A stretch of DNA of 64,000 nucleotides from Roseiarcus sp963737365 (GTDB taxonomy: Bacteria > Pseudomonadota > Alphaproteobacteria > Rhizobiales > Beijerinckiaceae). The position numbers and the translations under genes were made by a program. Of this stretch, positions 17,001-25,207 are shown piece by piece (positions within the stretch are counted from its first letter, which is position 1; each line of letters opens with the position of its first letter). The notes under the pieces are model-generated. The model was given only the letters and a program-made list of their open reading frames with translations. It made no database searches and had not been told where the DNA came from. The stretch is taken from contig CAVTSD010000007.1 of assembly GCA_963737365.1 (NCBI GenBank), forward strand, positions 682,001 to 746,000. Reading direction: 5' to 3'.

Positions 17001-17486
17001 CTGGTCAGCGCTGCGCCGCCGCGTCCATCGGATGGGGCGGCCGCCCACGTTGATGCGTCGCTCGTTCGTTTTGAGAAGATGACCGCATCCTTTGAGCGCA
17101 CGCCCGGCAAGCTCGCGATTCAGGACGCGGTTATCTACAATCCAAGCATCGGACTGACAGCTCAAGGCGGGATCGACTTCGAACACAACCAACTCGATCT
17201 CAGCGGCTCCTTCGTCCCCGCCTACTCAGTCAATACGATGCTGACGAAAATTCCGCTCGTTGGCGTTCTGCTCAGCGGCGGAGAGAACGACGGCGTTTTC
17301 GGGCTCAGCTATCGCGTGCGCGGCTCGATGAGCAGCCCGACACTGACCGTCAATCCGCTGTCGGCGATCGCGCCTGGTATTTTGCGCCGCATGCTTGGCG
17401 CCATCGACGGGACGACCTCGCACGGCGCGAGCGCTCATGAGCCTGCCGAGACAGGCGAGACGGCGACGCGCCGGCCGGCGCGCTAG
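14049..17486 (+). CDS. Large AsmA-like/DUF3971 inner-membrane protein
   Basis: A 1145-aa envelope protein of the AsmA/YhdP-like group, now thought to include inter-membrane lipid transfer bridges. An N-terminal membrane helix (residues about 42-65, LIAALFIVGGLALASLLA) is followed by a very long beta-rich periplasmic domain. The end has the AsmA-like C-terminal pattern (GIDFEHNQLDLSGSFVPAYS, LSYRVRGSMSSPTLTVNPLS). It ends in a short Ala/Glu/Arg tail. The ATG at 14049 is preferred over the in-frame TTG at 14025. Large minus-strand open frames across it (for example 15459-17192) are shadows. It is convergent with tyrS, the two stops almost touching. Confidence 0.85.
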   Translation: MSTRARARAAVRDMAADAQGPRLRSRWRRFGAGRITRICLRAVELIAALFIVGGLALASLLARGPLRLVGMHDQIQTSLQERVGDRYAIALGPTYLMHDSWGVGLGFKGLTVRDAAGRTVLSAPSGKIGLDPFAAALLDVRVRRLELDGLDLRLRVAADGALSLAVAGDAGATPIPLPGPPSGGAGGASLAALVGAGVEAMAGATQALDRLTLANGHFEIDNEATQRSVVYSDFAVVFDHSGSIAHAALSATGPAGPWTISAQAAEGDARTLSLQAHDLSLADLQTFDKKPPPLTAEGPVAIKLDAELAPDSTLRAFTGQFTIGAGRVHINNPDAVPFFIDEATGAIAWDADARHYRVDRLEVLAGLTHVDAQGWLAPPTDTDRVWTTHLESHGAQFGPERPGANPVPLESMVVDARFLEATSQFILDGLKARGPTVDVAVKAEAAPDGEGSSLKLNIDAGPSATADLIRLWPQFINPDVREWCAQNLHGGRLQGSLKANWTAADLDAMAHKRGLPRESLHGEFTTHDVGVDLMPGLPIMMTDEGAGTFTGHEFTVSGNHATMALSPTRRVQANDLAFTVPDITPRAIVDASTRAHMTGTADLLADLLMREPLRRQAGLTLDPATVKGQAEGDLVLDLKLGKTARPEDTQFHASGALDNLQIDKFLADEKLESATASFEADRNTLKIAGDGEVLGAATHIDVARAPGEEGLATITFALDAAGRARRGINFGSWLTGSLPIKLKAPLTRASAEVEIDLTPAGVDNPIPGLSKPAGKPGKATFLVKPSPEGATLSNIAIELGVPMFRGSAQMDAAGAVESATITQARIAAGDDFKVDVVNGQSSLKISAHGASLDARPFVKSILEGGPSGQSATKDFDINARIANVEGANKQAITNMELTASRRGGETRLGSLRGRIGGGAVTATGSGGETRIVTSDAGALLRFANLYSHLEGGDLNLLLRSRGDVSAGEATLTDFVLRDEPAFRQLVSAAPPRPSDGAAAHVDASLVRFEKMTASFERTPGKLAIQDAVIYNPSIGLTAQGGIDFEHNQLDLSGSFVPAYSVNTMLTKIPLVGVLLSGGENDGVFGLSYRVRGSMSSPTLTVNPLSAIAPGILRRMLGAIDGTTSHGASAHEPAETGETATRRPAR

Positions 17487-17487
17487 G

Positions 17488-18750
17488 TCATACCGCCCTC
17501 AGCAGCACGTGCTTCTTGCGGCCGAGCGACAGCTTGACCACGCCGCCGGCTTTCAGTTCCTCGCGGGTGATGAGCGCCTTCTCATCGCCAAGCGTTGCGT
17601 CGTTGACCCGTAAGCCGCCGCCGCGGATCTGGCGCCGCGCCTCGCCGGTCGAGGCGACGAGACCCGCGCGGACGAAGGCGCTCAGCGCGCCGAGCCCGGC
17701 TTCGAATTCCGCTCCCGGCACATCGACCGTCGGCAGGCTGTCGGCAAGCTCCCGCTCTTCGAAGGTCTTGCGCGCAGTGACCGCCGCCGCGTCCGCCGCC
17801 TCGCGCCCGTGCAAGAGCGCAGTCGCTTCGTTCGCCAGCGCCTTCTTCGCTTCATTGATTTCGGCTCCGGCCAAGCGTTCGAGCCGGTGGATCTCGTCAA
17901 GCGGCATGAGCGTGAATAGCCTGAGGAAGCGGCCGACGTCCGCGTCGTCGGCGTTGCGCCAGAACTGCCAGTAATCGTAAGGCGCGAGCATCGTTTCATC
18001 GAGCCAGACCGCGCCCGCCGCTGTCTTGCCCATCTTTGCGCCGGACGCTGTGGTGATGAGCGGCGAAGTCAAGGCGTAGAGCGGCTCGAGGCCCATGCGG
18101 CGGCCGAGATCGACGCCCGTGACGATATTGCCCCACTGGTCGGATCCGCCCATCTGCAGCGTCACCCCGTGGCGCTTGTTGAGCTCGGCGAAATCGTATG
18201 CCTGCAGGCACATGTAGTTGAACTCGAGGAAGGAGAGCTCCTGCTCGCGGGTGAGCCTCATCTTGACCGAGTCCATGGCCAACATGCGATTGACCGAGAA
18301 GTGACGCCCGACCTCGCGCAGGAAGTCGATGTAATTGAGCTTCGCGAGCCAGTCCGCATTGTCGGGCATGATCGCGTCGCGCTTGCCGTCGCCAAAATGG
18401 ATGAAATGCGAGAAGGCCTTGCGGATGCCAGCCTTGTTGGCCTCTATCTCGGCGACCGTCAGAAGCTTGCGGCTCTCGTCCTTCCCCGATGGGTCGCCGA
18501 CCATCGTCGTGCCGCCGCCCATCAGCGCCACCGGCTTGCCCCCGGTCTCCTGCAACCAGTGCAGCATCATGATCTGCACGAGCGAGCCGACATGCAAAGA
18601 CGGGGCGGTGCAGTCGAAGCCAATATAGGCGACGAGCGATCCGGAGCGCGCCTTCTCGTCCAGACCCGCGAAATCGGAGCACTGATGAACAAAAGCACGC
18701 TCCTGCATCACACGCAGGAAATCGGATTTCGGTTCGAACGCGTCAGTCAA
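17488..18750 (-). CDS. tyrS: Tyrosyl-tRNA synthetase
   Basis: A 420-aa class I aminoacyl-tRNA synthetase charging tRNA-Tyr. The HIGH-type motif is PSLHVGSL within YIGFDCTAPS; the KMSKS-type loop is AKMGKTAAGA. The binding-pocket segments FNYMCLQAYDF and QMGGSDQWGNI are typical, and an S4 RNA-binding domain closes the protein (RRQIRGGGLRVND). Length and domain order are normal for the bacterial TyrS group. The ATG at 18750 begins MTDAFEPKSDFLRVMQERAF. No T-box leader is visible, as expected outside Firmicutes. Confidence 0.97.
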   Translation of the reverse strand: MTDAFEPKSDFLRVMQERAFVHQCSDFAGLDEKARSGSLVAYIGFDCTAPSLHVGSLVQIMMLHWLQETGGKPVALMGGGTTMVGDPSGKDESRKLLTVAEIEANKAGIRKAFSHFIHFGDGKRDAIMPDNADWLAKLNYIDFLREVGRHFSVNRMLAMDSVKMRLTREQELSFLEFNYMCLQAYDFAELNKRHGVTLQMGGSDQWGNIVTGVDLGRRMGLEPLYALTSPLITTASGAKMGKTAAGAVWLDETMLAPYDYWQFWRNADDADVGRFLRLFTLMPLDEIHRLERLAGAEINEAKKALANEATALLHGREAADAAAVTARKTFEERELADSLPTVDVPGAEFEAGLGALSAFVRAGLVASTGEARRQIRGGGLRVNDATLGDEKALITREELKAGGVVKLSLGRKKHVLLRAV

Positions 18751-18837
18751 ACTCGGTCCTTCAGCCAGCTTTCGCGGCGAGGTTTACGGGCGCAAGTCGG
18801 CGAGCGCAACTCTCACTCCCGCCGTGCCGGCCGCGGC

Positions 18838-20448
18838 CTATTTGCTTGGGTTGTGTTGGTAGGCGCCAACGTCGACCCGGCCCGCGCGCGACGCCCCGGT
18901 GATGTCGACCGGAGGCGCTTCCGCAGCGGCGCCGGCGCCGATCGCCGGCGCCCCGGATCTCAGCCGGAGGTCGAAAACCAGCTTCGCGGGATCAAAATTC
19001 ACAAACATGCCGCTGGCGCCGCGTCCGTCTATGATGTTGTGGTCGCCGTGGATGCCGGGCTTTATCGTGCCCCAATCCGGCTTCCCGTTCACATAAGTGA
19101 CGATCTGGCATCGTCCGTTGATGCCGAGACAGATGTTGTGATCCATCGTCATATTGGGCTCGCGGTTATCGATATTGAGACCGTTGGCGATATTGTTTCG
19201 CATGATCACGTCGCTTGATGCCGAGCCTTGATGGGTCTTGGCGCCAACGACCACAAGCGGCTTGCAATTGCCGGGCTGGGGCAACAAGCCGTCTGAAACG
19301 GCCGTATTGTTGATGACCTTGCCGCCATGCACGCTTGAAAAGAAAATGCCCCAACAGGCGCTGGTCACGACCACGTTGTTCGTTACCGTGAGGTTCGTCC
19401 AGTCGCCATCGAAGGCGTCGATCCCTTGCAGATAGGTTGGGAATGGCAGCTTCGGATCGGTCTGGCGGATGACACGGTTGCTGTCGATAACGACATTGCT
19501 CGCTCCGCCTGGATATCCTTGCATGCCGTCCATATGCGCGCCATTCCCGAGCACCTGGTCGTCGTGAATGTAGTTCTTTGCGATCAATATGTTGCTAGCG
19601 ACGTAGTCGATCCCGTCGTCGCCGAAGCGGTCGATCTCGTTGCCGGAGAACAGCATGTTGTTCGCCATGACCTCAGCACCAAATATGACCCTGGAAATGT
19701 GAGAGTTGGTTACCGAAACGCAAGTTGTGTCGGCTCCGTGATCGCTGCCCTTGGCGGAAATGCCGACGACCCGCGCGCGCGCCAACCACTCCGGCTGGGT
19801 CCATCCATCCGTGCTGTCAGCTGAACTGACCTGCATGTTCTCCAGGATGATATCGGAGGTCGGGAGCGCGGCGCCCTGGTCCGTGACGGTCACCAGCGGC
19901 AGCTTACTGTTATTCGTGCCGAACAGGCTCTGGACCTTGATGCCTTTGAACACCCATTTCGTGGTTGAGCGCATGTACAGTGTCGAGAACACCGGCGCCT
20001 GGCCGGGCGCGGCCTCGACGGTCACGAAGCTTGGGTTGACGACCTTCTGCAGGTAATCGCCGATGACGACGTCGCCGTAATCGCCGCTCATGAGCTTGAT
20101 CGTGTCGCCGGGCTGGACTGGCGGGCTCCCGAGCTGGTCCGCAACGTATACGCGCTTGCCGTCGACAACGTGGAAGTAGGGGACGCTCGACAAAAGCGGG
20201 CGCCCATAGCCCTGGGGAAACTTGAACGAGAGGACGCCTTGCAAAGAGTTCCAGGGCGCGGCCTGCGATCCATTTCCGCCGTCGGCCGGCGTCTTGCCGT
20301 TGACGGGATCGACCCACCAGACTTTGCCCGTCGCGCCCGGCTGGGCGCAGCCCTGGTAAACCTCAGCCGCCGGAGCGCCGCTGCTGAGCGAAGCGGCAAG
20401 GCAAAAAAGCACGAGGATCAGCGCACGCGGCCGCTTCTCCAAAGTCAT
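18838..20448 (-). CDS. Secreted right-handed parallel beta-helix protein
   Basis: A 536-aa exported protein. A signal peptide (ALILVLFCLAASLSSGAPAA) is followed by a segment WWVDPVNGKTPADGGNGSQA, the usual entry strand of right-handed beta-helix (pectate-lyase-like/DUF1565) proteins. The central part has repeating Asn-rich rungs (NLTVTNNVVV, KVINNTAVSD, VIMRNNIANG, NMTMDHNICLG). Its end VDITGASRAGRVDVGAYQ is the usual C-terminal signature of such helices. It may bind or cleave an exopolysaccharide, but catalytic residues cannot be assigned. It stands alone; the gene downstream is tyrS, on the same strand, 87 bp away. Confidence 0.82.
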   Translation of the reverse strand: MTLEKRPRALILVLFCLAASLSSGAPAAEVYQGCAQPGATGKVWWVDPVNGKTPADGGNGSQAAPWNSLQGVLSFKFPQGYGRPLLSSVPYFHVVDGKRVYVADQLGSPPVQPGDTIKLMSGDYGDVVIGDYLQKVVNPSFVTVEAAPGQAPVFSTLYMRSTTKWVFKGIKVQSLFGTNNSKLPLVTVTDQGAALPTSDIILENMQVSSADSTDGWTQPEWLARARVVGISAKGSDHGADTTCVSVTNSHISRVIFGAEVMANNMLFSGNEIDRFGDDGIDYVASNILIAKNYIHDDQVLGNGAHMDGMQGYPGGASNVVIDSNRVIRQTDPKLPFPTYLQGIDAFDGDWTNLTVTNNVVVTSACWGIFFSSVHGGKVINNTAVSDGLLPQPGNCKPLVVVGAKTHQGSASSDVIMRNNIANGLNIDNREPNMTMDHNICLGINGRCQIVTYVNGKPDWGTIKPGIHGDHNIIDGRGASGMFVNFDPAKLVFDLRLRSGAPAIGAGAAAEAPPVDITGASRAGRVDVGAYQHNPSK

Positions 20449-20671
20449 GGCGCTATCTCCAACACAATCGGCGGGGAGAGGAAAGTCAACGAGGGTGCGC
20501 GCGTTCTACCGTTAACAATGGGCCAAGAGAAAGGCGGCCCCGCGTCGAGACCGGTCCGTAATCCCAATCATGGTCCATTCGCCCCGCGCCTGACGCGACA
20601 TCGCCGTTCGAATGCGTTAACAGACCGGCGTTCGCCGCCAGTCGTTGGCGCGCCCCTCCGGATTGCTTCCC

Positions 20672-21652
20672 ATGCCGTCTCGCCTTGGCGAAGCCGATCT
20701 CATCGCCCGCTACTTCGCGCCGCTCGCGGCACCTGCCGGCCTGGGCCTGCGTGACGATGCCGCGCTGTTGCGACCGCCGCCCGGCGAAGACCTCGTGCTG
20801 ACGACCGACGCGCTGGTTGCGGGCGTCCATTTCTTTGCCGACGATCCGCCGGGGACGATCGCCCGCAAGGCGTTGCGCGTAAATCTCTCCGATCTCGCCG
20901 CCAAAGCCGCTCGGCCGCTCGGATTTCTGCTCGGGCTCGCGCTGCCCTCCGACTGGAGCGAGCCATGGCTCGCCGCCTTTGTCGACGGTCTCGGCGCCGA
21001 CGTGATCGAGTACAAATGCCCTCTTCTTGGCGGCGACACCGTCGCGACGCCGGGGCCGTTGACCCTCAGCGTGACCGCGATCGGTTCAGTCGCTGAAGGG
21101 CGGATGCCCAGACGGACGGGGGTCAGGGCCGGCGACCGCCTCTATGTCACCGGCACGATCGGCGACGCCGCGCTTGGCCTCAAGGTTCGGCTGGGGCAGG
21201 GCCCCGACATTCCGCAAGCCGACAAGGCGTTCCTGCTCGAGCGCTATCTGACGCCTCAGCCGCGCCTGGCGCTGATCGGCGCGATGGCCGCACATGCGAG
21301 CGGCGGCATGGATGTGTCGGATGGGTTCGTCGGCGATCTCACCAAGATGCTGGACGTCTCGGAGGTCAGCGCTCACGTGCAGATCGATCGTCTGCCGCTG
21401 TCGCCGGCGGCGCGCTCGGCGATCGCGGCCAGTCCCGCCCTATTCGAAGTTGCGGCCACCGGCGGCGACGACTATGAACTTCTCGCCTCGACGCCGCGCG
21501 AATCCGCCTCTGCTTTCGAGGCTGAGGCTGCGGCTGCGGGCGTGCAATTGACGCTTGTCGGCGAAGCGGTCGAGGGTCGGGAGCCGCCGCAATTCATCGG
21601 ACGTGACGGCAATTCGGTCGTCTTTGAGCACGGCTCGTTTAGCCACTTTTGA
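20672..21652 (+). CDS. thiL: Thiamine-monophosphate kinase
   Basis: A 326-aa ATP-dependent kinase making thiamine diphosphate from thiamine monophosphate, of the PurM/SelD fold. Motifs are LRDDAALL, the TTDALVAGVHF metal/nucleotide strand, KALRVNLSDLAAKAARPLGF and SGGMDVSDGFVGDL, plus ATGGDDYELL near the C-terminus. The ATG at 20672 is chosen over an in-frame TTG at 20645. It heads an operon: the IMPase start is 10 bp after its stop. No TPP riboswitch was recognised upstream. Confidence 0.95.
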   Translation: MPSRLGEADLIARYFAPLAAPAGLGLRDDAALLRPPPGEDLVLTTDALVAGVHFFADDPPGTIARKALRVNLSDLAAKAARPLGFLLGLALPSDWSEPWLAAFVDGLGADVIEYKCPLLGGDTVATPGPLTLSVTAIGSVAEGRMPRRTGVRAGDRLYVTGTIGDAALGLKVRLGQGPDIPQADKAFLLERYLTPQPRLALIGAMAAHASGGMDVSDGFVGDLTKMLDVSEVSAHVQIDRLPLSPAARSAIAASPALFEVAATGGDDYELLASTPRESASAFEAEAAAAGVQLTLVGEAVEGREPPQFIGRDGNSVVFEHGSFSHF

Positions 21653-21662
21653 CGGAGACACC

Positions 21663-22472
21663 ATGACCGAAGGCGCTTCCACGCTCATGGATATGCGGTT
21701 CCTCGCGGCGCAGGCGGTCGCGCGCGAAGCTGGCGCACTGGCGCGTCGACGTTTCCTCGACCAGTCGTTCACCGTCGGCTTCAAGGGTCCGCAGGACTAT
21801 CTGACCGAAGTGGATGGAGAGACGGAGGCGCTGATCGCGGAGCGCCTGCTTCAGGTGTTTCCGACCGATGGCTTCATTGGCGAAGAGAGCAAAGCCCGCC
21901 CCGCCGGCGCGAGCGGGGCGGCATGGGTCGTCGATCCGATCGACGGCACGGCGAACTTCGCCCGCAGCGTGCCCCATTTCTGCGTGTCGATCGCCTGCGT
22001 CGCCGCCGACAACGTCGAGGTCGGCGTTATTTACGATCCGATGCGCGACGAATTGTTTGCAGCTAAGCGCGGCGCCGGCGCACGGCTCAACGGCCTGCCG
22101 ATGCGCGCCTCGGCGGCGAACGCGCTCGCCAGCTCAGCCATCGAGGTTGGCTGGAACATGCGCGCGAGCGCCGACCAGTATTTCGAGCTTCTCCGGCGTG
22201 TCGCTCGGACGGGCGCCGCGCCGTTCCGGACGGGCTCCGGCGCGCTCGCCCTCGCTTACGTCGCCGCCGGGCGGCTCGACGGCTATGTCGAGCATCACAT
22301 GCATGCGTGGGACTGCCTTGCCGGCGTCCTTCTGGTCAGCGAGGCGGGCGGATATGTGAACGACTATCTTGGCGCGGGCGGCCTCAAGAATGGAGCGCCC
22401 ATCATCGCTTGCGCGCCAGCGGTCAAGGTCCCCCTCGTCGCCACCGCGGCTTTCGAAGGGCTGTCGGCATGA
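21663..22472 (+). CDS. Inositol monophosphatase-family phosphatase
   Basis: A 269-aa Mg2+-dependent, Li+-sensitive-type phosphatase. Motifs are EVDGETEALIAERLL, GFIGEES, the motif A WVVDPIDGTANF and motif B WDCLAGVLLVSEAGG, which together form the metal-binding site. Substrate could be inositol-1-phosphate, histidinol phosphate (HisN type) or a nucleotide; this cannot be resolved here. It lies in the thiL-IMPase-epimerase-folD operon, and its TGA overlaps the epimerase ATG (ATGA), so translation is coupled. Confidence 0.92.
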   Translation: MTEGASTLMDMRFLAAQAVAREAGALARRRFLDQSFTVGFKGPQDYLTEVDGETEALIAERLLQVFPTDGFIGEESKARPAGASGAAWVVDPIDGTANFARSVPHFCVSIACVAADNVEVGVIYDPMRDELFAAKRGAGARLNGLPMRASAANALASSAIEVGWNMRASADQYFELLRRVARTGAAPFRTGSGALALAYVAAGRLDGYVEHHMHAWDCLAGVLLVSEAGGYVNDYLGAGGLKNGAPIIACAPAVKVPLVATAAFEGLSA

Positions 22473-23338
22473 CCGAGATCACGCTCAGGCACGGCGAAGC
22501 GCAGGCGACCATCGCGCTTCTCGGCGCCGAGGCGCGAAGCTGGCGTGTCGCCGGGCGCGACCTGCTTTGGCCGGGCGACCCGGCCATCTGGAGCGAGATC
22601 AGCCCGATTCTTTACCCAGTCGTCGGCTGGACGCGCGACGGCGAGGAGCGGGTGGATGGCGTCCGCTATCCGCTCGGCCTGCACGGCTTCGCGCGGTTCG
22701 AGACCTTCGCGGTCGAAACAACGACGCCCGATTTCGCGCGGCTGACGCTTGGCGACAGTTCAAGCACCCGCGCTCTCTATCCGTTCGCCTTCACGCTGGC
22801 GATCGAGTACCGGCTGAGCGCCGATACGCTCGCAATGGCCATCGAAGTCGCCAATCCGGGCGAGAGGCGCGCGCCTTACGCTTGCGGGCTGCACCCCGGT
22901 TTTTGCTGGCCGCTCGGCTCAGCGGGGCGCGAGGGCGCGCTGGTGCAGTTCGAAAAAGCGGAGCGGCCCGAGGTCCCTGAACTCGCGCCGGGCGGTCTTG
23001 TTCGCGCGACCATGCGCCCAGTTCCACTGTGCGGCCGCAGCCTGCCGCTTTCCGACGCGCTGTTCGAACACGATGCGCTTTGCTTCCTCGATTGCTCGAG
23101 CCGCTCGCTCTCCTTCATCGACGCCTCCGGCGCCTCGATCACGATGGAATATCCAGGCTTCCAGCACGCGGCGCTGTGGACGCGGCCCCACGCGCCGTTC
23201 CTCTGTCTCGAGGCCTGGACCGGTTACAGCGACACCGATGGGTTCACCGGCGCCTTGTTCGACAAGCCCGGCATGCGGGTGCTCGAACCCGGTGAGCAGG
23301 CGCGTCACGAAGCGCGCTTCGTCTACCGCCCAGAATAA
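22469..23338 (+). CDS. Aldose 1-epimerase family protein
   Basis: A 289-aa galactose-mutarotase-fold protein of the LacX-like branch, expected to interconvert anomers of free hexoses. Visible landmarks are YPLGLHGFAR (first His), PYACGLHPGFCWPL (second His) and SITMEYPGFQHAALWTRP with the likely catalytic acid region. The start is set by the ATGA overlap with the preceding phosphatase. The next gene, folD, follows 20 bp later, so it is an internal operon member. The exact sugar is unknown. Confidence 0.9.
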   Translation: MTEITLRHGEAQATIALLGAEARSWRVAGRDLLWPGDPAIWSEISPILYPVVGWTRDGEERVDGVRYPLGLHGFARFETFAVETTTPDFARLTLGDSSSTRALYPFAFTLAIEYRLSADTLAMAIEVANPGERRAPYACGLHPGFCWPLGSAGREGALVQFEKAERPEVPELAPGGLVRATMRPVPLCGRSLPLSDALFEHDALCFLDCSSRSLSFIDASGASITMEYPGFQHAALWTRPHAPFLCLEAWTGYSDTDGFTGALFDKPGMRVLEPGEQARHEARFVYRPE

Positions 23339-23358
23339 GCTTGGCGCAGGAACGATCC

Positions 23359-24300
23359 ATGACCAACGGGTCCGCCTTCGTGCTGGACGGCGCGGCGATC
23401 GCCGATGAAGCGCTCGCCCATGTTGCCAAGGACGCGCGCGCCCTCATCGCGCGTGGGCTGACGCCGGGTCTTGCGGTCGTCCTCGTCGGCGACAACCCGG
23501 CAAGCCAAACCTACGTCGCCGGCAAGGGCAGGGCGGCGAACGCCTGCGGCTTCCACTCGCTCCAGCTCAACCTCTCGGCCGACACGACGGAAGCCGAGTT
23601 GCTGGCGCTAGTCGAGACGCTCAACGCCGATCCCGCGGTGCACGGAATCCTCGTGCAATTGCCGCTGCCGAAGCTCATCGACTCCGCGCGCGTCCTGGAA
23701 GCGATCGCGCCGCAAAAGGACGTCGACGGCTTCCACCCAATCAATGTCGGCCTGTTGTCGGTGGGCGACAGCGCCCGCGCGCTGATCCCTTGCACGCCCG
23801 CGGGCTCGATGATCCTCATCGATAAGGCTTGCGAGCGGCTGGGCTGGACGCTTCCTGGCATGGAAGCGGTGATCATTGGCCGCTCGAACATCGTCGGCAA
23901 GCCGATGGCGCAGCTTCTGCTCGCCCGGCACTGCACCGTGACAATCGCGCATTCGCGCACGCTCGACCTGCCGTCCGTCGCGCGACGCGCCGACATTCTT
24001 GTCGCCGCGGTCGGGCAGCCGGAAATGGTTCGCGGCGATTGGGTGAAGCCCGGCGCGATCGTGATCGACGTCGGCATCAACCGTGTGCCTGTCCGTGGCC
24101 ACGATCCTTCCGGCAAACCCAAGACGCGCCTCGTCGGCGACGTCGCCTATGCGGAGGCCGCCGCGATCGCCGGCGCGATCACGCCAGTGCCCGGCGGCGT
24201 CGGCCGAATGACCATCGCCATGCTGATGGCGAATACGGTCCTGGCGGCGAAGCGGTCGGCGGACTTGCGGCGCAATCCGTGGGGCGAGGCGAGGGATTAG
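23359..24300 (+). CDS. folD: Bifunctional methylenetetrahydrofolate dehydrogenase/cyclohydrolase
   Basis: A 313-aa enzyme interconverting methylene-, methenyl- and formyl-tetrahydrofolate in one-carbon metabolism. Motifs are LVGDNPASQTYVAGKGRAA with the active-site Tyr-x-x-x-Lys, HGILVQLPLPK, PQKDVDGFHPINVG, the Rossmann segment VIIGRSNIVGKPMAQLLL and TPVPGGVGRMT. The ATG at 23359 follows a short gap after the epimerase. Its TAG overlaps the stop codon of the convergent DHFR-like gene by three bases. In a methylotroph this enzyme would also serve C1 assimilation. Confidence 0.97.
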   Translation: MTNGSAFVLDGAAIADEALAHVAKDARALIARGLTPGLAVVLVGDNPASQTYVAGKGRAANACGFHSLQLNLSADTTEAELLALVETLNADPAVHGILVQLPLPKLIDSARVLEAIAPQKDVDGFHPINVGLLSVGDSARALIPCTPAGSMILIDKACERLGWTLPGMEAVIIGRSNIVGKPMAQLLLARHCTVTIAHSRTLDLPSVARRADILVAAVGQPEMVRGDWVKPGAIVIDVGINRVPVRGHDPSGKPKTRLVGDVAYAEAAAIAGAITPVPGGVGRMTIAMLMANTVLAAKRSADLRRNPWGEARD

Positions 24301-24827
24301 GCGGGAACGTACGTCAACCTCATCGCGTCCTCGCCAATTAGATCACTGGCGGCAAGGCGGAGCGGCGGCCGGGGGCCGGCAAAGAATGGCTTGCCGCGAC
24401 CGAGCACGATGGGGCGGAAATAGAGTCGATACTCATCGATAAGACCAAGGTCGCTTAGGCTTTGCGCCAAGTCTGGTCCGCCAACTTGAACCTCCCCGAC
24501 GAGCTGAGACTTCAGTTCGCGGATCACCGCCTCGATGTCATCCCTGACAAGCTTGGCGTTGGGACCGACTGACTTCAACGAGCCTGACACGACCCACTTC
24601 GGGTGTCTCCGCCACGCCGTCGCGAAGTCGCGTTCGTCCGCGTCCCACTCCGGACGGTCTTCATCCCAATAACGCATAACCTCGTACATACGGCGACCGT
24701 ACACTCCGCCGTTCAGGCCACGCAGCTGGTCGATGAAGTGACGAAAGAGCGCGGGACCAGGGGCAAATTCCTGGTGGTCGATGTAACCGTCTAGGGACTG
24801 GTTCAATCCAAAGACGAGCTTCGCCAT
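24297..24827 (-). CDS. Dihydrofolate reductase/RibD C-terminal family protein
   Basis: A 176-aa protein of the RibD C-terminal (DHFR-fold) family, seen as stand-alone NADPH-binding reductases of unknown substrate. Landmarks are MAKLVFGLNQSLDGYIDH, GGVYGRRMYEVMRYWD, the glycine turn VGEVQVGGPDLAQSL and RLYFRPIVLGRGKPFF. Start 24827 fits the family; the frame is open to 25163 but that upstream part covers the OmpA relic in another frame. The stop overlaps the folD stop on the other strand. Not expected to be the housekeeping FolA. Confidence 0.88.
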   Translation of the reverse strand: MAKLVFGLNQSLDGYIDHQEFAPGPALFRHFIDQLRGLNGGVYGRRMYEVMRYWDEDRPEWDADERDFATAWRRHPKWVVSGSLKSVGPNAKLVRDDIEAVIRELKSQLVGEVQVGGPDLAQSLSDLGLIDEYRLYFRPIVLGRGKPFFAGPRPPLRLAASDLIGEDAMRLTYVPA

Positions 24828-24928
24828 CCTGCACAATCTCCATCCGCGGTTTCCAGTATAGCTTAAGCTGCTGTGACGCGGCGCTGGGCGCGTCTCATCG
24901 CGATCGGGTGGCGCCTCGGTCGCTCGGG

Positions 24929-25163
24929 TTACGTCGGCGCTTTCACCACATGGTACTCGATGCGGCGGTTCTTCAGCCGGCCGTCGGCGGTGTCGTTGCT
25001 CGCGATCGGATCGGCTTCGCCATAGCCTTTGGCGACCAGCATGTCTGGGATGCGCCAAGCCACGCGTCGTCGTCGCATTCTTGTCGACGCCGATGTCGCT
25101 CTTCACTTTGTCCGCGCCGAATACGGCACTGAGGAAATGGCGCCGCATCCTATCGAATCGCAC
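24929..25163 (-). pseudogene. Relic of an OmpA-type C-terminal peptidoglycan-binding domain
   Basis: Read on the minus strand, the frame ending at the TAA at 24929-24931 gives IPDMLVAKGYGEADPIASND followed by TADGRLKNRRIEYHVVKAPT. This is the unmistakable end of an OmpA/MotB/Pal domain (GYGE.....N.....KNRRIE). There is no start codon or rest of the barrel and linker in this frame. Another frame just upstream (VKSDIGVDKNATTTRG at about 25060-25110) looks like the preceding helix, implying a frameshift as well as loss of the 5' part. The gene was probably truncated when the DHFR-like gene arrived, or by deletion. Confidence 0.7.
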
Positions 25164-25207
25164 GAAACGCGACGGGAAAGGCGGGCGCTAATCCGGTCGG
25201 CGGACCG

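Noticed and set aside
15459..17192. 577-codon minus-strand frame
   Set aside because: Antisense to the AsmA-like gene; Arg-rich with no motif; a shadow from high GC.
20449..20671. TPP riboswitch upstream of thiL
   Set aside because: The conserved thi-box core (CTGAGA ... ACCTGA-type) is not present in the 220-bp gap.
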